From Psychrobacillus soli (GTDB taxonomy: Bacteria > Bacillota > Bacilli > Bacillales_A > Planococcaceae), in the NCBI RefSeq assembly GCF_006861775.1, contig NZ_VDGG01000030.1:1-45368 (forward strand): DNA of 45,368 bases, read 5' to 3'. Below, piece by piece: positions 26,099 to 34,485 of this stretch. Below the pieces are notes generated by a model. The model searched no databases and was not told the origin of the DNA. It saw only the letters and a list, made by a program, of their open reading frames with translations. Each line of letters starts with the position of its first letter. The stretch's first letter is position 1. Made by a program: the position numbers and the translations under genes.

Positions 26099-26126
26099 AT
26101 AAGCACCCAAAACGGGTGCTTATTTT
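26096..26126 (-). terminator. Terminator of the lactate-oxidase/Liv gene cluster
   Basis: AAAATAAGCACCC (26096-26108) pairs perfectly with GGGTGCTTATTTT (26114-26126). It lies 27 bases past the stop of the minus-strand gene ending at 26154 and has T-rich tails in both directions. Confidence 0.85.
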
Positions 26127-26153
26127 GTCGTATAACTATTTGTAGCGTAAGTT

Positions 26154-27278
26154 TTACTTCTTTCTACGAATTAAAGACTTATTAACTTGGCTCATGGATG
26201 TGCAGCCTGTTAATGCCAAGGAGGTGTCAATATCATTTATAAAGTTCTTTAGAACTTGTCGAACACCTTGCTCCCCTGCAATAGCTAATCCATAGACAAA
26301 GGGTCTGCCTAGTAAAACCGCTGAAGCACCAAGAGCACGTGCTTTAATAACGTCTGATCCTCTTCTAATTCCACTGTCTAACAAAATCGGCATTCTACCC
26401 TGAATTACATCAGCAATAGGAGGTAAGGCTTCTAATGAAGAGATACAACCATCAAGTTGTCTACCGCCATGATTGGAAACAATTAGTCCATCCACCCCGT
26501 AATCCATTGCCTTAGATGCATCCTCTTCGTGAAGAATACCCTTTAATAAGATTGGTAGAGAGGTATGCTTTTTAATCGTACGTAAATCTTCCCATGTTAA
26601 CGAAGGATTAAATAATACATCACCTATTTTTTCTATAACTCCCTTGTCATCAGAAGAAGGGCGAGTTTTGAATCTCTCGAGGAAAACAGGATCATTTATA
26701 TAGTTAGCTGATCCCTTCCCTAGTTTAAGAGGAGAGTATCCATTATTTAAGTCTCGTTCCCGGTTGCCGATTAAAGATGTATCAACCGTAATAACAATAG
26801 CTGAGTAACCTGCTTTTTCTGCCCGTTTAACCATGCTTATTGCTAACTCCTCATCCTTAGACCAATATAATTGAAACCAGCGAGGGGTATCTCCAAGATG
26901 AGTAGCAATTTCCTCAAGTGAATGAGATGTAAAAGTACTAGCGATAAACGGCACCCCATAGTGGGCAGCAGCTCGTGCTGAAGCTAGCTCTCCTTCTGGA
27001 TGGAAGATGCTTTGTACACCAACAGGAGCTAATGCAAAAGAATTAGGAAATGTAGTATCTAATATTTTGGAGGAAGTATCCCGAATGCTGACGTCATTTA
27101 AATATTTAGGGACGATTTGCCAACTTTCAAAAGCATCTATATTAGCTTTTAACGTAATCTCATTACCAGACCCACTATGAACATATGTAAAAGGGCCATT
27201 TTCTATAGACTCAGCGGCCATTTTTTCTAATAGTGAAACAGAATGAGGTAATTCTAGGTTAGAAATAGAATTTGTCAT
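26154..27278 (-). CDS. FMN-dependent alpha-hydroxy-acid oxidase, lactate 2-monooxygenase-like
   Basis: A 374-residue TIM-barrel flavoprotein. The active-site His270 lies in SNHGGRQLDG (residues 268-277), with FMN-phosphate region DSGIRRGSDVIKARALGA from 301 and LLGRPFVYGLA from 322. RWFQLYWSKDEE near 133 and GNRERDLNNGYSPL near 171 resemble lactate 2-monooxygenase more than glycolate oxidase. It would oxidise L-lactate or a related 2-hydroxy acid with O2. It is downstream of livF (53 bases) on the same strand, so probably the last gene of the Liv operon. An AGAAAGGAAG site precedes the ATG. Substrate is inferred from motif likeness only. Confidence 0.8.
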   Translation of the reverse strand: MTNSISNLELPHSVSLLEKMAAESIENGPFTYVHSGSGNEITLKANIDAFESWQIVPKYLNDVSIRDTSSKILDTTFPNSFALAPVGVQSIFHPEGELASARAAAHYGVPFIASTFTSHSLEEIATHLGDTPRWFQLYWSKDEELAISMVKRAEKAGYSAIVITVDTSLIGNRERDLNNGYSPLKLGKGSANYINDPVFLERFKTRPSSDDKGVIEKIGDVLFNPSLTWEDLRTIKKHTSLPILLKGILHEEDASKAMDYGVDGLIVSNHGGRQLDGCISSLEALPPIADVIQGRMPILLDSGIRRGSDVIKARALGASAVLLGRPFVYGLAIAGEQGVRQVLKNFINDIDTSLALTGCTSMSQVNKSLIRRKK

Positions 27279-27331
27279 TGGTATCTTCCTTTCTTGCCTC
27301 TTTGGATGTGTAAAAAGAATTTTTTGTCACA

Positions 27332-28048
27332 TTAACTTGATCTTTTGCCAAGATAAGCTTCTACGATTCTTGAATCTTCTAATAAACTCTTAGCCTCACC
27401 ATTGATAATTACTTTCCCGGTTTCCATCACGTAACCATAATCGGCGACTTTTAGAGCTTGTTTTGCATTTTGTTCTACCAGAAGGACTGTCGTTCCATTC
27501 TCTTTTATTTCTCGAATCATTTTAAAGATATCAGCAACAATTAATGGAGCTAATCCCATAGAAGGTTCATCTAGTAATAATAATTTCGGCTTGGAAAGTA
27601 AAGCTCTAGCTATAGCGAGCATTTGTTGTTGTCCGCCTGAAAGTGTACCTCCAAGTTGTTCTTTTCGTTCTTTTAAAATAGGAAATTGGGACATTACTTC
27701 TTCAATATCTCTTTTTATCTCTTTATCATTTCGATGGTAGGCACCCATTTCTAGATTCTCCATAACGGTCATACTGGATAATATTGCTCTACCTTCAGGT
27801 ACAAGAGCAATTCCTTTTCTTAGAAGCTGATCGGGTCTAAGTCCAGTAATATTTTCGCCTAAAAATTCAACTGTTCCATGCTTTGGTTTCAATAATCCAG
27901 CGATAGTTTTCATCGACGTCGTTTTTCCTGCGCCGTTTGCACCAAGAAGAGTTACGACCTGACCTTGTTTCACTTCAAGGCTTACGTGTTTAAGAGCCTG
28001 GATTTTCCCGTAAAAAGTTTCAATGCCCGTTACTTTAAGCAATCTCAT
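27332..28048 (-). CDS. livF: Branched-chain amino-acid ABC transporter ATP-binding protein LivF
   Basis: A 238-residue ABC ATPase: Walker A GANGAGKT near residue 36, then LRKGIALVPEGRAILSSMTV, signature LSGGQQQMLAIARAL and Walker B LLLLDEPSMGLAPL. VPEGR and LDEPSMGLAP are diagnostic of LivF. ATG 28048 is the true start: it overlaps the end of livG by 14 bases and has GAGGAGG before it. The open frame further upstream is livG read out of frame. It couples ATP use to the LivH/LivM channel. Confidence 0.92.
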   Translation of the reverse strand: MRLLKVTGIETFYGKIQALKHVSLEVKQGQVVTLLGANGAGKTTSMKTIAGLLKPKHGTVEFLGENITGLRPDQLLRKGIALVPEGRAILSSMTVMENLEMGAYHRNDKEIKRDIEEVMSQFPILKERKEQLGGTLSGGQQQMLAIARALLSKPKLLLLDEPSMGLAPLIVADIFKMIREIKENGTTVLLVEQNAKQALKVADYGYVMETGKVIINGEAKSLLEDSRIVEAYLGKRSS

Positions 28049-28808
28049 CGTCCTCCTCTGCACCGAGGTATGCCTCAATAACTTCTTGGTTGCTCTGGAT
28101 TTCTGCTGGTGTTCCTTCTGCAAGTTTCTTCCCAAAATTCAAAACCGTAATTCTATCACACAGTTTCATAACAAAGGGCATATCGTGTTCGATTAATAGC
28201 ACGGTGACGCCTCTTTTTTGTACTTTTTTTATTAAGTCAAATAGGCTTTCTGTTTCGGTTTCATTCATTCCAGCTGCCGGCTCATCTAACAGTAATAGTT
28301 TTGGGTTACTAGCTAAAGCTCTAGCAATTTCAAGTCTTCTTTGTTGTCCGTATGCTAGATTTTCGGCGATAGTGTCTTGAAACATAGATAAGCCTACTAG
28401 TTCTAATAGTTCCGATGCAGCTTCAAGCGAATTAGTCTCTTCTTTACGTTGCGCTTTAGTTCTCAACACACTGTTTATTACACCTGATTTACTCCGGCAA
28501 TGGCTGCCAACTAAAACATTTTCTAGTACCGACATTTGCGAAAAAAGACGGATATTCTGGAATGTACGACAAATTCCTTTATCGGTAATTTTATGTGGTT
28601 TAAGGCCAGATATTTTGTCACCAAGAAACTTGATCTCTCCAGAAGTAGGGGGGAACATGTTCGTAATCACATTAAATAAGGTCGTTTTTCCAGCACCATT
28701 AGGTCCGATTAAACCGAATATTTCCCCCTCATTAATCTGGAAGGATACATCCGTTAAAGCGGAGATCCCGCCAAAGTTCTTAGTTATATTTTTTAGTTCT
28801 AATACCAA
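28035..28808 (-). CDS. livG: Branched-chain amino-acid ABC transporter ATP-binding protein LivG
   Basis: A 257-residue ATPase with Walker A GPNGAGKTT near residue 37, CRTFQNIRLFSQMSVLENV, signature region NLAYGQQRRLEIARAL and Walker B LLLLDEPAAGMNETE. YGQQRRLEIARALA and DEPAAGMN are LivG-type. It starts at TTG 28808 with a long GGGGGG purine run upstream and overlaps the end of livM by 29 bases, so translation is coupled. Confidence 0.92.
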   Translation of the reverse strand: MVLELKNITKNFGGISALTDVSFQINEGEIFGLIGPNGAGKTTLFNVITNMFPPTSGEIKFLGDKISGLKPHKITDKGICRTFQNIRLFSQMSVLENVLVGSHCRSKSGVINSVLRTKAQRKEETNSLEAASELLELVGLSMFQDTIAENLAYGQQRRLEIARALASNPKLLLLDEPAAGMNETETESLFDLIKKVQKRGVTVLLIEHDMPFVMKLCDRITVLNFGKKLAEGTPAEIQSNQEVIEAYLGAEEDDEIA

Positions 28809-29760
28809 GGCTGCCCCCCCTTTTTAACTTTAATTTCTTTTTGAACCAATTTAGTAAAGACACATCTATAATTCCTTGAGGACGGAATGCCATCATGGCA
28901 ATAAGGACTACACCATAAATCATATAACGATAATCACTTATAAATCGTAAAGCCTCAGGTAAAATGGTCATAAACGTTGCTCCGAAGATCGCTCCCCAGA
29001 TCAACTCACTACCACCGAATATAGAGAAGATAAGGATGTCTACTGCGCGGTGATAGGCAAAGTCAGCAGGGCTGATATAGGCCATTACATGGGCATACAA
29101 GGCACCAGCAAAGCCAGCCAAAATGGCTCCTTGCGTAAAGGACAGAACTTTATAATAGGTAATATTTATCCCCATGGACTCTGCAGCTTTTTCATCCATT
29201 TTAATAGCTGCAAAAGCTCTTCCAACACGTGATTTATTTTGTCTAATAAAGAACCATATGAGTAAAATGTTCACTAATAATAAGGTCAACACGACTAGTA
29301 AATAAATAAATTGATTGTTCTTTAACCCAAGCATGTCAGGGTCGAATCCTGTGAGACTAAAGGTCTTAAATAGTTCTCTTCCCATATGTGGAATACCAGA
29401 TAGACCTATGGAGCCTTGTGTAATAGATTCCCAATTAACAAAGATTACTCGAATAACTTCACCAAAACCTAAAGTAGCAATGGCCAAATAGACTCCAGAT
29501 AGTCTAAGCGCAGGAATCCCAATCAGAATCCCAAAAACACCTGCCACAACTGCACCCAAGATGATGCCTAAGAAAATTGGAAGATCAAAGTTTATAGTTA
29601 ATAAGGCCGAAGTATAAGCCCCGATACCCATAAAACCAGCATTTCCCAAAGATAGTTGACCTGAGGAAAGAGTAATGTAAATGCTTATTCCTAGAATTAT
29701 ATTAATAAGAATAAAAGAGACTATTTGTAAATGATATGGATTTAAAATAACACCTAACAT
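28780..29760 (-). CDS. livM: Branched-chain amino-acid ABC transporter permease LivM
   Basis: A 326-residue permease with about nine or ten hydrophobic segments. NAGFMGIGAYTSALLT, LRLSGVYLAIATLGFGEVIRV and RVGRAFAAIKMDEKAAESMG are LivM landmarks. ATG 29760 is chosen because AAGGTGATG lies just upstream and the 13 extra codons before it overlap the livH end. It follows livH by seven bases. The C-terminal tail after the last helix is basic (KKKLKLKRGG). Confidence 0.92.
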   Translation of the reverse strand: MLGVILNPYHLQIVSFILINIILGISIYITLSSGQLSLGNAGFMGIGAYTSALLTINFDLPIFLGIILGAVVAGVFGILIGIPALRLSGVYLAIATLGFGEVIRVIFVNWESITQGSIGLSGIPHMGRELFKTFSLTGFDPDMLGLKNNQFIYLLVVLTLLLVNILLIWFFIRQNKSRVGRAFAAIKMDEKAAESMGINITYYKVLSFTQGAILAGFAGALYAHVMAYISPADFAYHRAVDILIFSIFGGSELIWGAIFGATFMTILPEALRFISDYRYMIYGVVLIAMMAFRPQGIIDVSLLNWFKKKLKLKRGGSLGIRTKKYN

Positions 29761-29767
29761 CCCATCA

Positions 29768-30652
29768 TCACCTTCCTGCCTCAGCCGTATTCTTACCAAA
29801 AATACCCTGAGGTCGTAAGAGAAGAATGAATATGATTGTTATAAAGGCAATCGCATCACGATATCCAGAGTCACCGTACGCAACAATCATCGTTTCAGTA
29901 AGACCAAGAAGTAATCCACCTGCCATTGCTCCTTTGACATTCCCCATTCCACCTAAAATAATAATTGCTAAACCCTTTAGTCCCATTGATAATCCCATTT
30001 GTGGGTTAACGGAGTTAAATGCCATTCCTACTAAAATACCAGCTATCCCACCAAGGGCAGAAGCAAGAATTACTGTTGTTGTGATCGTTCGTTTCGTATT
30101 CACACCAAGCAGACTTGCCGTTTCTAAATTTTCTGCTGTAGCACGAAGAGCTTTCCCAGCTTTCGTTTTGGAAAGCCAATAGGAGAGTACAACCATTAAT
30201 GTAATGGATATAGCAAATATTAAAATTTGTACAAGATAAATGGTTATAGAACCAACTTGAAATTGAATCTGTGCAAAAGAGTGGCGGAAGGGATGGTTAC
30301 CTGCCCCAAATATATGATGGGAGAGATTCTCCAATAAAATTGAAACTCCGATCGTACTTATTAAAGGAGCAAGATGTGAAACACCCTGTTTACCGCGAAG
30401 AGGGCGTAATGCAATACGCTCAAGCATATAACCTAGAATAGCTGTGACTCCAATTGCAGCAAGAAACGCAATCCAAAGTGGCAAACCAAACACACTTGTT
30501 ATTAGTACGCCTATAAAAGCCCCAATCATAAAAATCTCGCCATGTGCCATATTAATAATGCCAAGTACACCAAATACAAGAGTGAAACCTAGGGCAACAA
30601 TGGCATAAATGCTTCCAAGTGTTATTCCATTGATTATTTGTTCTAATAGCAA
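29768..30652 (-). CDS. livH: Branched-chain amino-acid ABC transporter permease LivH
   Basis: A 294-residue permease with about eight helices. The N-terminal QIINGITLGSIYAIVALGFT and VFGVLGIINMAHGEIFMIGA, with GKALRATAENLETASLLGVN, are conserved LivH segments. It is the first membrane gene after livK (about 80 bases) and precedes livM by seven bases. ATG 30652 has GAAAGGGTG upstream. It forms the membrane channel with LivM. Confidence 0.93.
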   Translation of the reverse strand: MLLEQIINGITLGSIYAIVALGFTLVFGVLGIINMAHGEIFMIGAFIGVLITSVFGLPLWIAFLAAIGVTAILGYMLERIALRPLRGKQGVSHLAPLISTIGVSILLENLSHHIFGAGNHPFRHSFAQIQFQVGSITIYLVQILIFAISITLMVVLSYWLSKTKAGKALRATAENLETASLLGVNTKRTITTTVILASALGGIAGILVGMAFNSVNPQMGLSMGLKGLAIIILGGMGNVKGAMAGGLLLGLTETMIVAYGDSGYRDAIAFITIIFILLLRPQGIFGKNTAEAGR

Positions 30653-30731
30653 GAAATTTCACCCTTTCAAATTAGGTAAGGGCAAGTTACCCTTACCTGT
30701 ATTTGTACAAAATAGCTAAGTACCATCCTAT

Positions 30732-31886
30732 TTACTCAAATTGTTGGAATGCCCCGTCCTTGATAATTAGTACTGTTGGTTCCATGATGACATCGCCATC
30801 TTCATCAAATGAAAACTTACCAAGTATACCGTCTAAATCCTTGATCTCAGCAAGCGCATCACGAAGTGCGTCTCTATCAGCTTCTCCAGCGTTCTTCAAG
30901 CCCTCAGCCATAATATAAAGTGCATCATAGGCTTGTGCAGCAAATTGATCTGGTTTATGACCATATGCACTTTCATACTTTTTAACGAACTCTTGCACTT
31001 TTGGATCATCCTTTTCACCAAACCAAGGCGTTGCAACTATTAAGCCATCTGATGCTTCTCCAGCTATTTCGATAACTTGTGGAGAGTTAAATCCATTTCC
31101 TCCTACAAAAGGTAAATCAATTCCCATTTTTCTTGCTTGATCCATAATAACCGCACCTTCATTGTAAAGAGCTGAAGCTAAGATCAAATCTGGTTGAAGA
31201 TCCTTGATTTTTGTTAGTTGTGCATTATAATCCGATTGCCCTTTTTGGAAAGTTTCAATTGTTACAATTTCTAGGCCCATTTTTTCTGCCTCAGCCTTCA
31301 TCGTGTCAAATCCAGACTGTGTAAACAAATCGTCATTTCCGTATAAAATTGCAACCTTTTTTACCCCATATTTATTCACTGCTTTTTCTAAAGCTGCTGG
31401 TATTGCTAGAGATTCAGGTATCGAATTTCTAAAAACATACTCACCAATCTGTGGAATACCTGCAGCAGTTGTAGAAGTTCCCATGATAGGAATTCCGTTT
31501 ATGTCTGCTTCCGGTCCAACAACATTCATTTCAGTACTTAAAGTTGGTCCAAGTAAGGCTACAATATCATCTGAACTCATCAGTTTTTGAGCAACAGTCA
31601 TTGCTTGGTCTTGTTTTCCAGCAGAATCTTCAATAACAAGCTCTATCTTCACATCGCCTTTTTCATTAATCTCATCTAGGGCTAAGTTAAATCCATTTGT
31701 GATCGCTTCCCCGTATGCTGCCCCAGGGCCGGTCATATAGGATATAACCCCTATTTTTGCTGAAACAGGACCTCCAGAATTTTCACTTGCATTGCTCGTA
31801 TTCGTATTATCCTCACCACATGCAGCTAACATAACTACCATTAGAACTGAGATTAATAGATATACTTTTTTAAGACTATTTCTCAT
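30732..31886 (-). CDS. livK: Branched-chain amino-acid-type ABC transporter substrate-binding lipoprotein LivK
   Basis: A 384-residue type I periplasmic-binding protein. Signal peptide with lipobox MLAAC (lipidated Cys23), then a Ser/Asn linker and AKIGVISYMTGPGAAYGEAI, VIEDSAGKQDQAMTVAQKLM, ALLGPTLSTEMNV and VAILYGNDDLFTQSGFD, all standard in the LIV family. It is first in the operon livKHMGF plus the lactate-oxidase-like gene. Ligands of the family include Leu/Ile/Val but also amides, aromatics and hydroxy acids, and the linked oxidase hints at a 2-hydroxy acid (inference). The start follows AGGGGGTAGAGAG. Confidence 0.9.
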   Translation of the reverse strand: MRNSLKKVYLLISVLMVVMLAACGEDNTNTSNASENSGGPVSAKIGVISYMTGPGAAYGEAITNGFNLALDEINEKGDVKIELVIEDSAGKQDQAMTVAQKLMSSDDIVALLGPTLSTEMNVVGPEADINGIPIMGTSTTAAGIPQIGEYVFRNSIPESLAIPAALEKAVNKYGVKKVAILYGNDDLFTQSGFDTMKAEAEKMGLEIVTIETFQKGQSDYNAQLTKIKDLQPDLILASALYNEGAVIMDQARKMGIDLPFVGGNGFNSPQVIEIAGEASDGLIVATPWFGEKDDPKVQEFVKKYESAYGHKPDQFAAQAYDALYIMAEGLKNAGEADRDALRDALAEIKDLDGILGKFSFDEDGDVIMEPTVLIIKDGAFQQFE

Positions 31887-32152
31887 CTCTCTACCCCCTA
31901 AAAATAATTTGACTTACAATTCTATTAAATCCAATATATTCTATAAAGTAAAGTAATTATTTAGAATTGTTTAAATTTTATGAACGAAAATTAGATTAAA
32001 AGTCTCCTATTTCAAAGAAGACCATCATTTGTTTCCGACACGGGGACGCGATTTTTATGGCGAGAGGAATTACCAGTTAAATGTCGAACCATTAATTTAT
32101 AGTAGGCTAGTAAATTGTCTTTAATCTAATTTTGATCCAAGGGGTGGGGAAA
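31887..32152. other. Divergent intergenic region of livK and the 32153 gene
   Basis: An AT-rich stretch holds promoters for both directions. I see no confident -35/-10 pair or operator. The sequence CGACACGGGGACGCG near 32036-32050 stands out as locally GC-rich but forms no clear hairpin. Confidence 0.3.
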
Positions 32153-33025
32153 TTGGTTAAAATATTTGATTCAATTTATGTAAATAATGGTCAAAAAATT
32201 GTTCTCGAATTAAAAGACATTACACCAAAAGGATATACAGAGAATTATAGAAGGAAATTATTTTGCTCTACAGAGGGGTGCAATGCGAGGTTATCGTTTG
32301 TAGCAAAGTCTGGGAATAGAGGTTATCTAAGAACTTGGAGGTATAGCTTACATTCCAAGCATTGCCTGCATTTTTTTGATAAAGAAGAAGGGGAAATCGT
32401 CGGTAAGAGGCCAAATGTACAAATTGGTGTGGTTTATGGTGACCAAATGAATAGATCGCAAAAAGAAGCATTTGAATTGGAAGTGTTGAGTGAAGAGGAA
32501 AGAGTAAAACGATTAGAAGATAAAAGTAGAGAAAGAAATAATAGAAATAAACGATTAAGGAGAAGAAGTACATCAGAACAACTCACTATTCATATGATTC
32601 TGGATCCTAGTAAGTTAACGGAGGACTCTCCAAAATTAAAAACGAGGTTGTACAAAAGAGATGTAGACACATTAAAGAAAAATGATTTGGGTCAAGCTAG
32701 AACGTTGATAGGTAGGATACAGAGTGTAGATTATTCAGATCAAAATGCAATTGTAAGGATCTTTAAAAGCAATACGTATATGAATGTGAAATTTGAAAAA
32801 GCTTTTTTTGCTTCAGCTCCAACATACAGTAATTTGTTTCCATATATTCAGCGTTTTTCCGAAGAGAGTGATTCTGTCATTTTCTGTGCCACTGGTGAAG
32901 TTAGAAAAAACATGGATAATGATGAATTTGAATTAATCGTAATTAATAAAGAAGGATTATTAATTCACGGAATGACCTTGCCCTCATTAGTAGCTTCTTA
33001 TGAGACACAACAACTTTCATTTTAA
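32153..33025 (+). CDS. Unknown protein with putative Cys/His zinc site
   Basis: A 290-residue protein I do not recognise. TTG 32153 is preferred (AAGGGGTGGGG six bases upstream) over the TTG at 32132. Residues 38-43 (CSTEGC) followed by H67, H70 and C71 could form a zinc site in the N-terminal third. Residues about 110-155 are highly charged (Glu/Arg/Lys-rich, probably helical), and the C-terminal half (about 180-285) is a mixed alpha/beta segment with RTLIGRIQSVDYSD and FCATGEVRKN that might be an OB- or beta-barrel fold. It sits where a parM homologue would lie, just before the broken parR copy, but shows no likeness to ParM. Confidence 0.6.
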   Translation: MVKIFDSIYVNNGQKIVLELKDITPKGYTENYRRKLFCSTEGCNARLSFVAKSGNRGYLRTWRYSLHSKHCLHFFDKEEGEIVGKRPNVQIGVVYGDQMNRSQKEAFELEVLSEEERVKRLEDKSRERNNRNKRLRRRSTSEQLTIHMILDPSKLTEDSPKLKTRLYKRDVDTLKKNDLGQARTLIGRIQSVDYSDQNAIVRIFKSNTYMNVKFEKAFFASAPTYSNLFPYIQRFSEESDSVIFCATGEVRKNMDNDEFELIVINKEGLLIHGMTLPSLVASYETQQLSF

Positions 33026-33089
33026 GATACCTTGATCATTAACACGAATAATACTAAAGAACTCTTCAAGAGAAATCGATAAAGGGATT

Positions 33090-33127
33090 GGAGTATCTGT
33101 AAGAGTAATAGCTCGTGTAGATACTCC
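33090..33127. repeat. Inverted repeat at the junction of the parR fragment
   Basis: GGAGTATCT (33090-33098) and AGATACTCC (33119-33127) form a perfect 9-bp stem with a 20-base loop. Likeness to parR begins inside the right arm, so the hairpin marks the left end of the duplicated segment. Confidence 0.5.
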
Positions 33128-33504
33128 TTATCCAAGGATAGAGAAACAATAACCATTCCGATGCCAAAGCAGTTAAGTAAGGACCAGAGTAACTGGCTAA
33201 AACATGCACATTCAGAAGTTGCGTTGGTAAATATTGTATTTATTTGTTGTCAAATCCTGTTCGTGCAATGTTCATTCTTGCCTCTCTTAAATGCAATGCC
33301 TAGATATTGACCAAGCCCTGTATTTATAAACCGAGCCAACAGAAAAGGTAGAAGATGAATTAAACACAAATATTTCGACAGAACCAGAAGAAAAACAAGA
33401 AATTCTTGCTGACGAATTAGAAGATGATTTGATGAACTTTGACTGGGAGCAAGTAAAACATGAGCAGACGTCCGCAGAAGAAGATTCAGAGGAGAATGTT
33501 GAAA
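33113..33504 (+). pseudogene. Decayed second copy of the parR 3' half
   Basis: Base-by-base this resembles 25459-25863, the 3' two thirds of the ParR-like gene: the stretches coding KDRETITIPMPKQL, NWLKHAHSE, EDDLMNFDWEQVKHE and AEEDSEENV are all recognisable, with single-base losses that shift the frame (near 33237 and 33290) and a stop after ALYL. The N-terminal DNA-binding region is absent. The following bases to about 33550 resemble the parR terminator, also decayed. It is a direct repeat of the functional locus about 7.65 kb away. Not expected to make protein. Confidence 0.85.
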
Positions 33505-33670
33505 CCCTTGGAATGAGTGCAGGCACTTGTACCGGGGGTTCTTTGGTTATAAATGAAATCACGAAAATGTAAACTTATCGAGACAGATGTACCACTTATT
33601 AATAATAAAGTGCTATCTCGCGAAGAAAGTCACGTTTCGCACATATGTTGGGATAAATTGTATAGCTACT

Positions 33671-34225
33671 TTAATAGTCCACGCCTTTTACATCTCTTAG
33701 CGTATGGACCATTTTACGATTCTTCAATACATATATACTATCATCGTTCATATAGTCTACTGTCTCATTGCAGCTAAAACATAAAGAATCCCCATAAGAA
33801 ACAAGCTTACCACACATTTCACATGGTTCAGTCTCATCATTCTCGACAATTTGCTCATGATATGAGTCAAGTTCCGTTTGTGACAAGGAATAGGAAAAAT
33901 TAATCCTGATGTTTTCAATGGAAAATACATTTAAACGGGGGCTATACATATGCATGAGAAACCAACTTGAATATTCACTTTTTTTGTTTTTTTCTGATAC
34001 AGGGTCATGTTGTCTGGATCATAGTCTATGTCTTCAGATGCCGATATTTTTCCAGTTTGATCCACAAGAATATGCTGCAATAAATATCTCATAGGATCTT
34101 CTATATTAATTTCCAGAGAAACATTGCTTTTCCTACAAATTTTAGACCAAAATAGTGTAGTCAATAACCTAAAGATTGTTGTTTCTATTTCAAAAGGGAT
34201 ACTAAATTGTTTGGAATTATTGTAG
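33671..34225 (-). pseudogene. Broken gene with a C-terminal Cys4 zinc-ribbon motif
   Basis: Two minus-strand frames join into one protein. The first part (from about 34225) reads LLTTLFWSKICRKSNVSLEI to NMTLYQKKTKKVNIQVGF. After a single-base shift near 33950 it continues MYSPRLNVFSIENIRINFSY to the end at 33671. The C-terminal part has CEMCGK then CFSC, a four-cysteine zinc ribbon. No start codon is present: the reading frame runs into a stop at the edge of the 72-bp repeat copy B, so the 5' end was lost there. I do not know the family. Confidence 0.6.
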
Positions 34226-34297
34226 CTGTGTTAGAAACATTCACGTTTATTCAAGCGAACATGAATGTTTAAGCTTTCTTTTTATTTTTAACACAAG
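34226..34297 (+). repeat. 72-bp repeat family, copy B (full length)
   Basis: Starts CTGTGTTAGAAACATTCACG and ends TTTTTAACACAAG, exactly 72 bases, aligning without gaps to copies C and D. The ends are inverted (CTGTGTTAGAAA against TTTTTAACACAAG), and inside AAACATTCA pairs with TGAATGTTT. No coding capacity. Confidence 0.8.
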
Positions 34298-34485
34298 GTC
34301 ATAAATCAGTTGTGATCCCAAAGGCACAGGCATTTAAAAGTTCAAATTTTATCTTGGATAAAATTCTAGTAACTACGTTAGAATAAATGATATGAATAGG
34401 TAATTGTGTATGGATAAAAAGAAATAAGTGAAATGTATATAATAGATGTGTATGGTAGTATTGTAATATACGAGGAGGGATTTAT

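Noticed and set aside
26154-27278. Glycolate oxidase or L-lactate dehydrogenase LldD
   Set aside because: The GNRERDLNNGY and following segment align better with lactate 2-monooxygenase. Substrate still needs assay.
33553-34094. Plus-strand frames opposite the zinc-ribbon gene
   Set aside because: They are the complement of a better minus-strand protein with a CxxC..CxxC ribbon.
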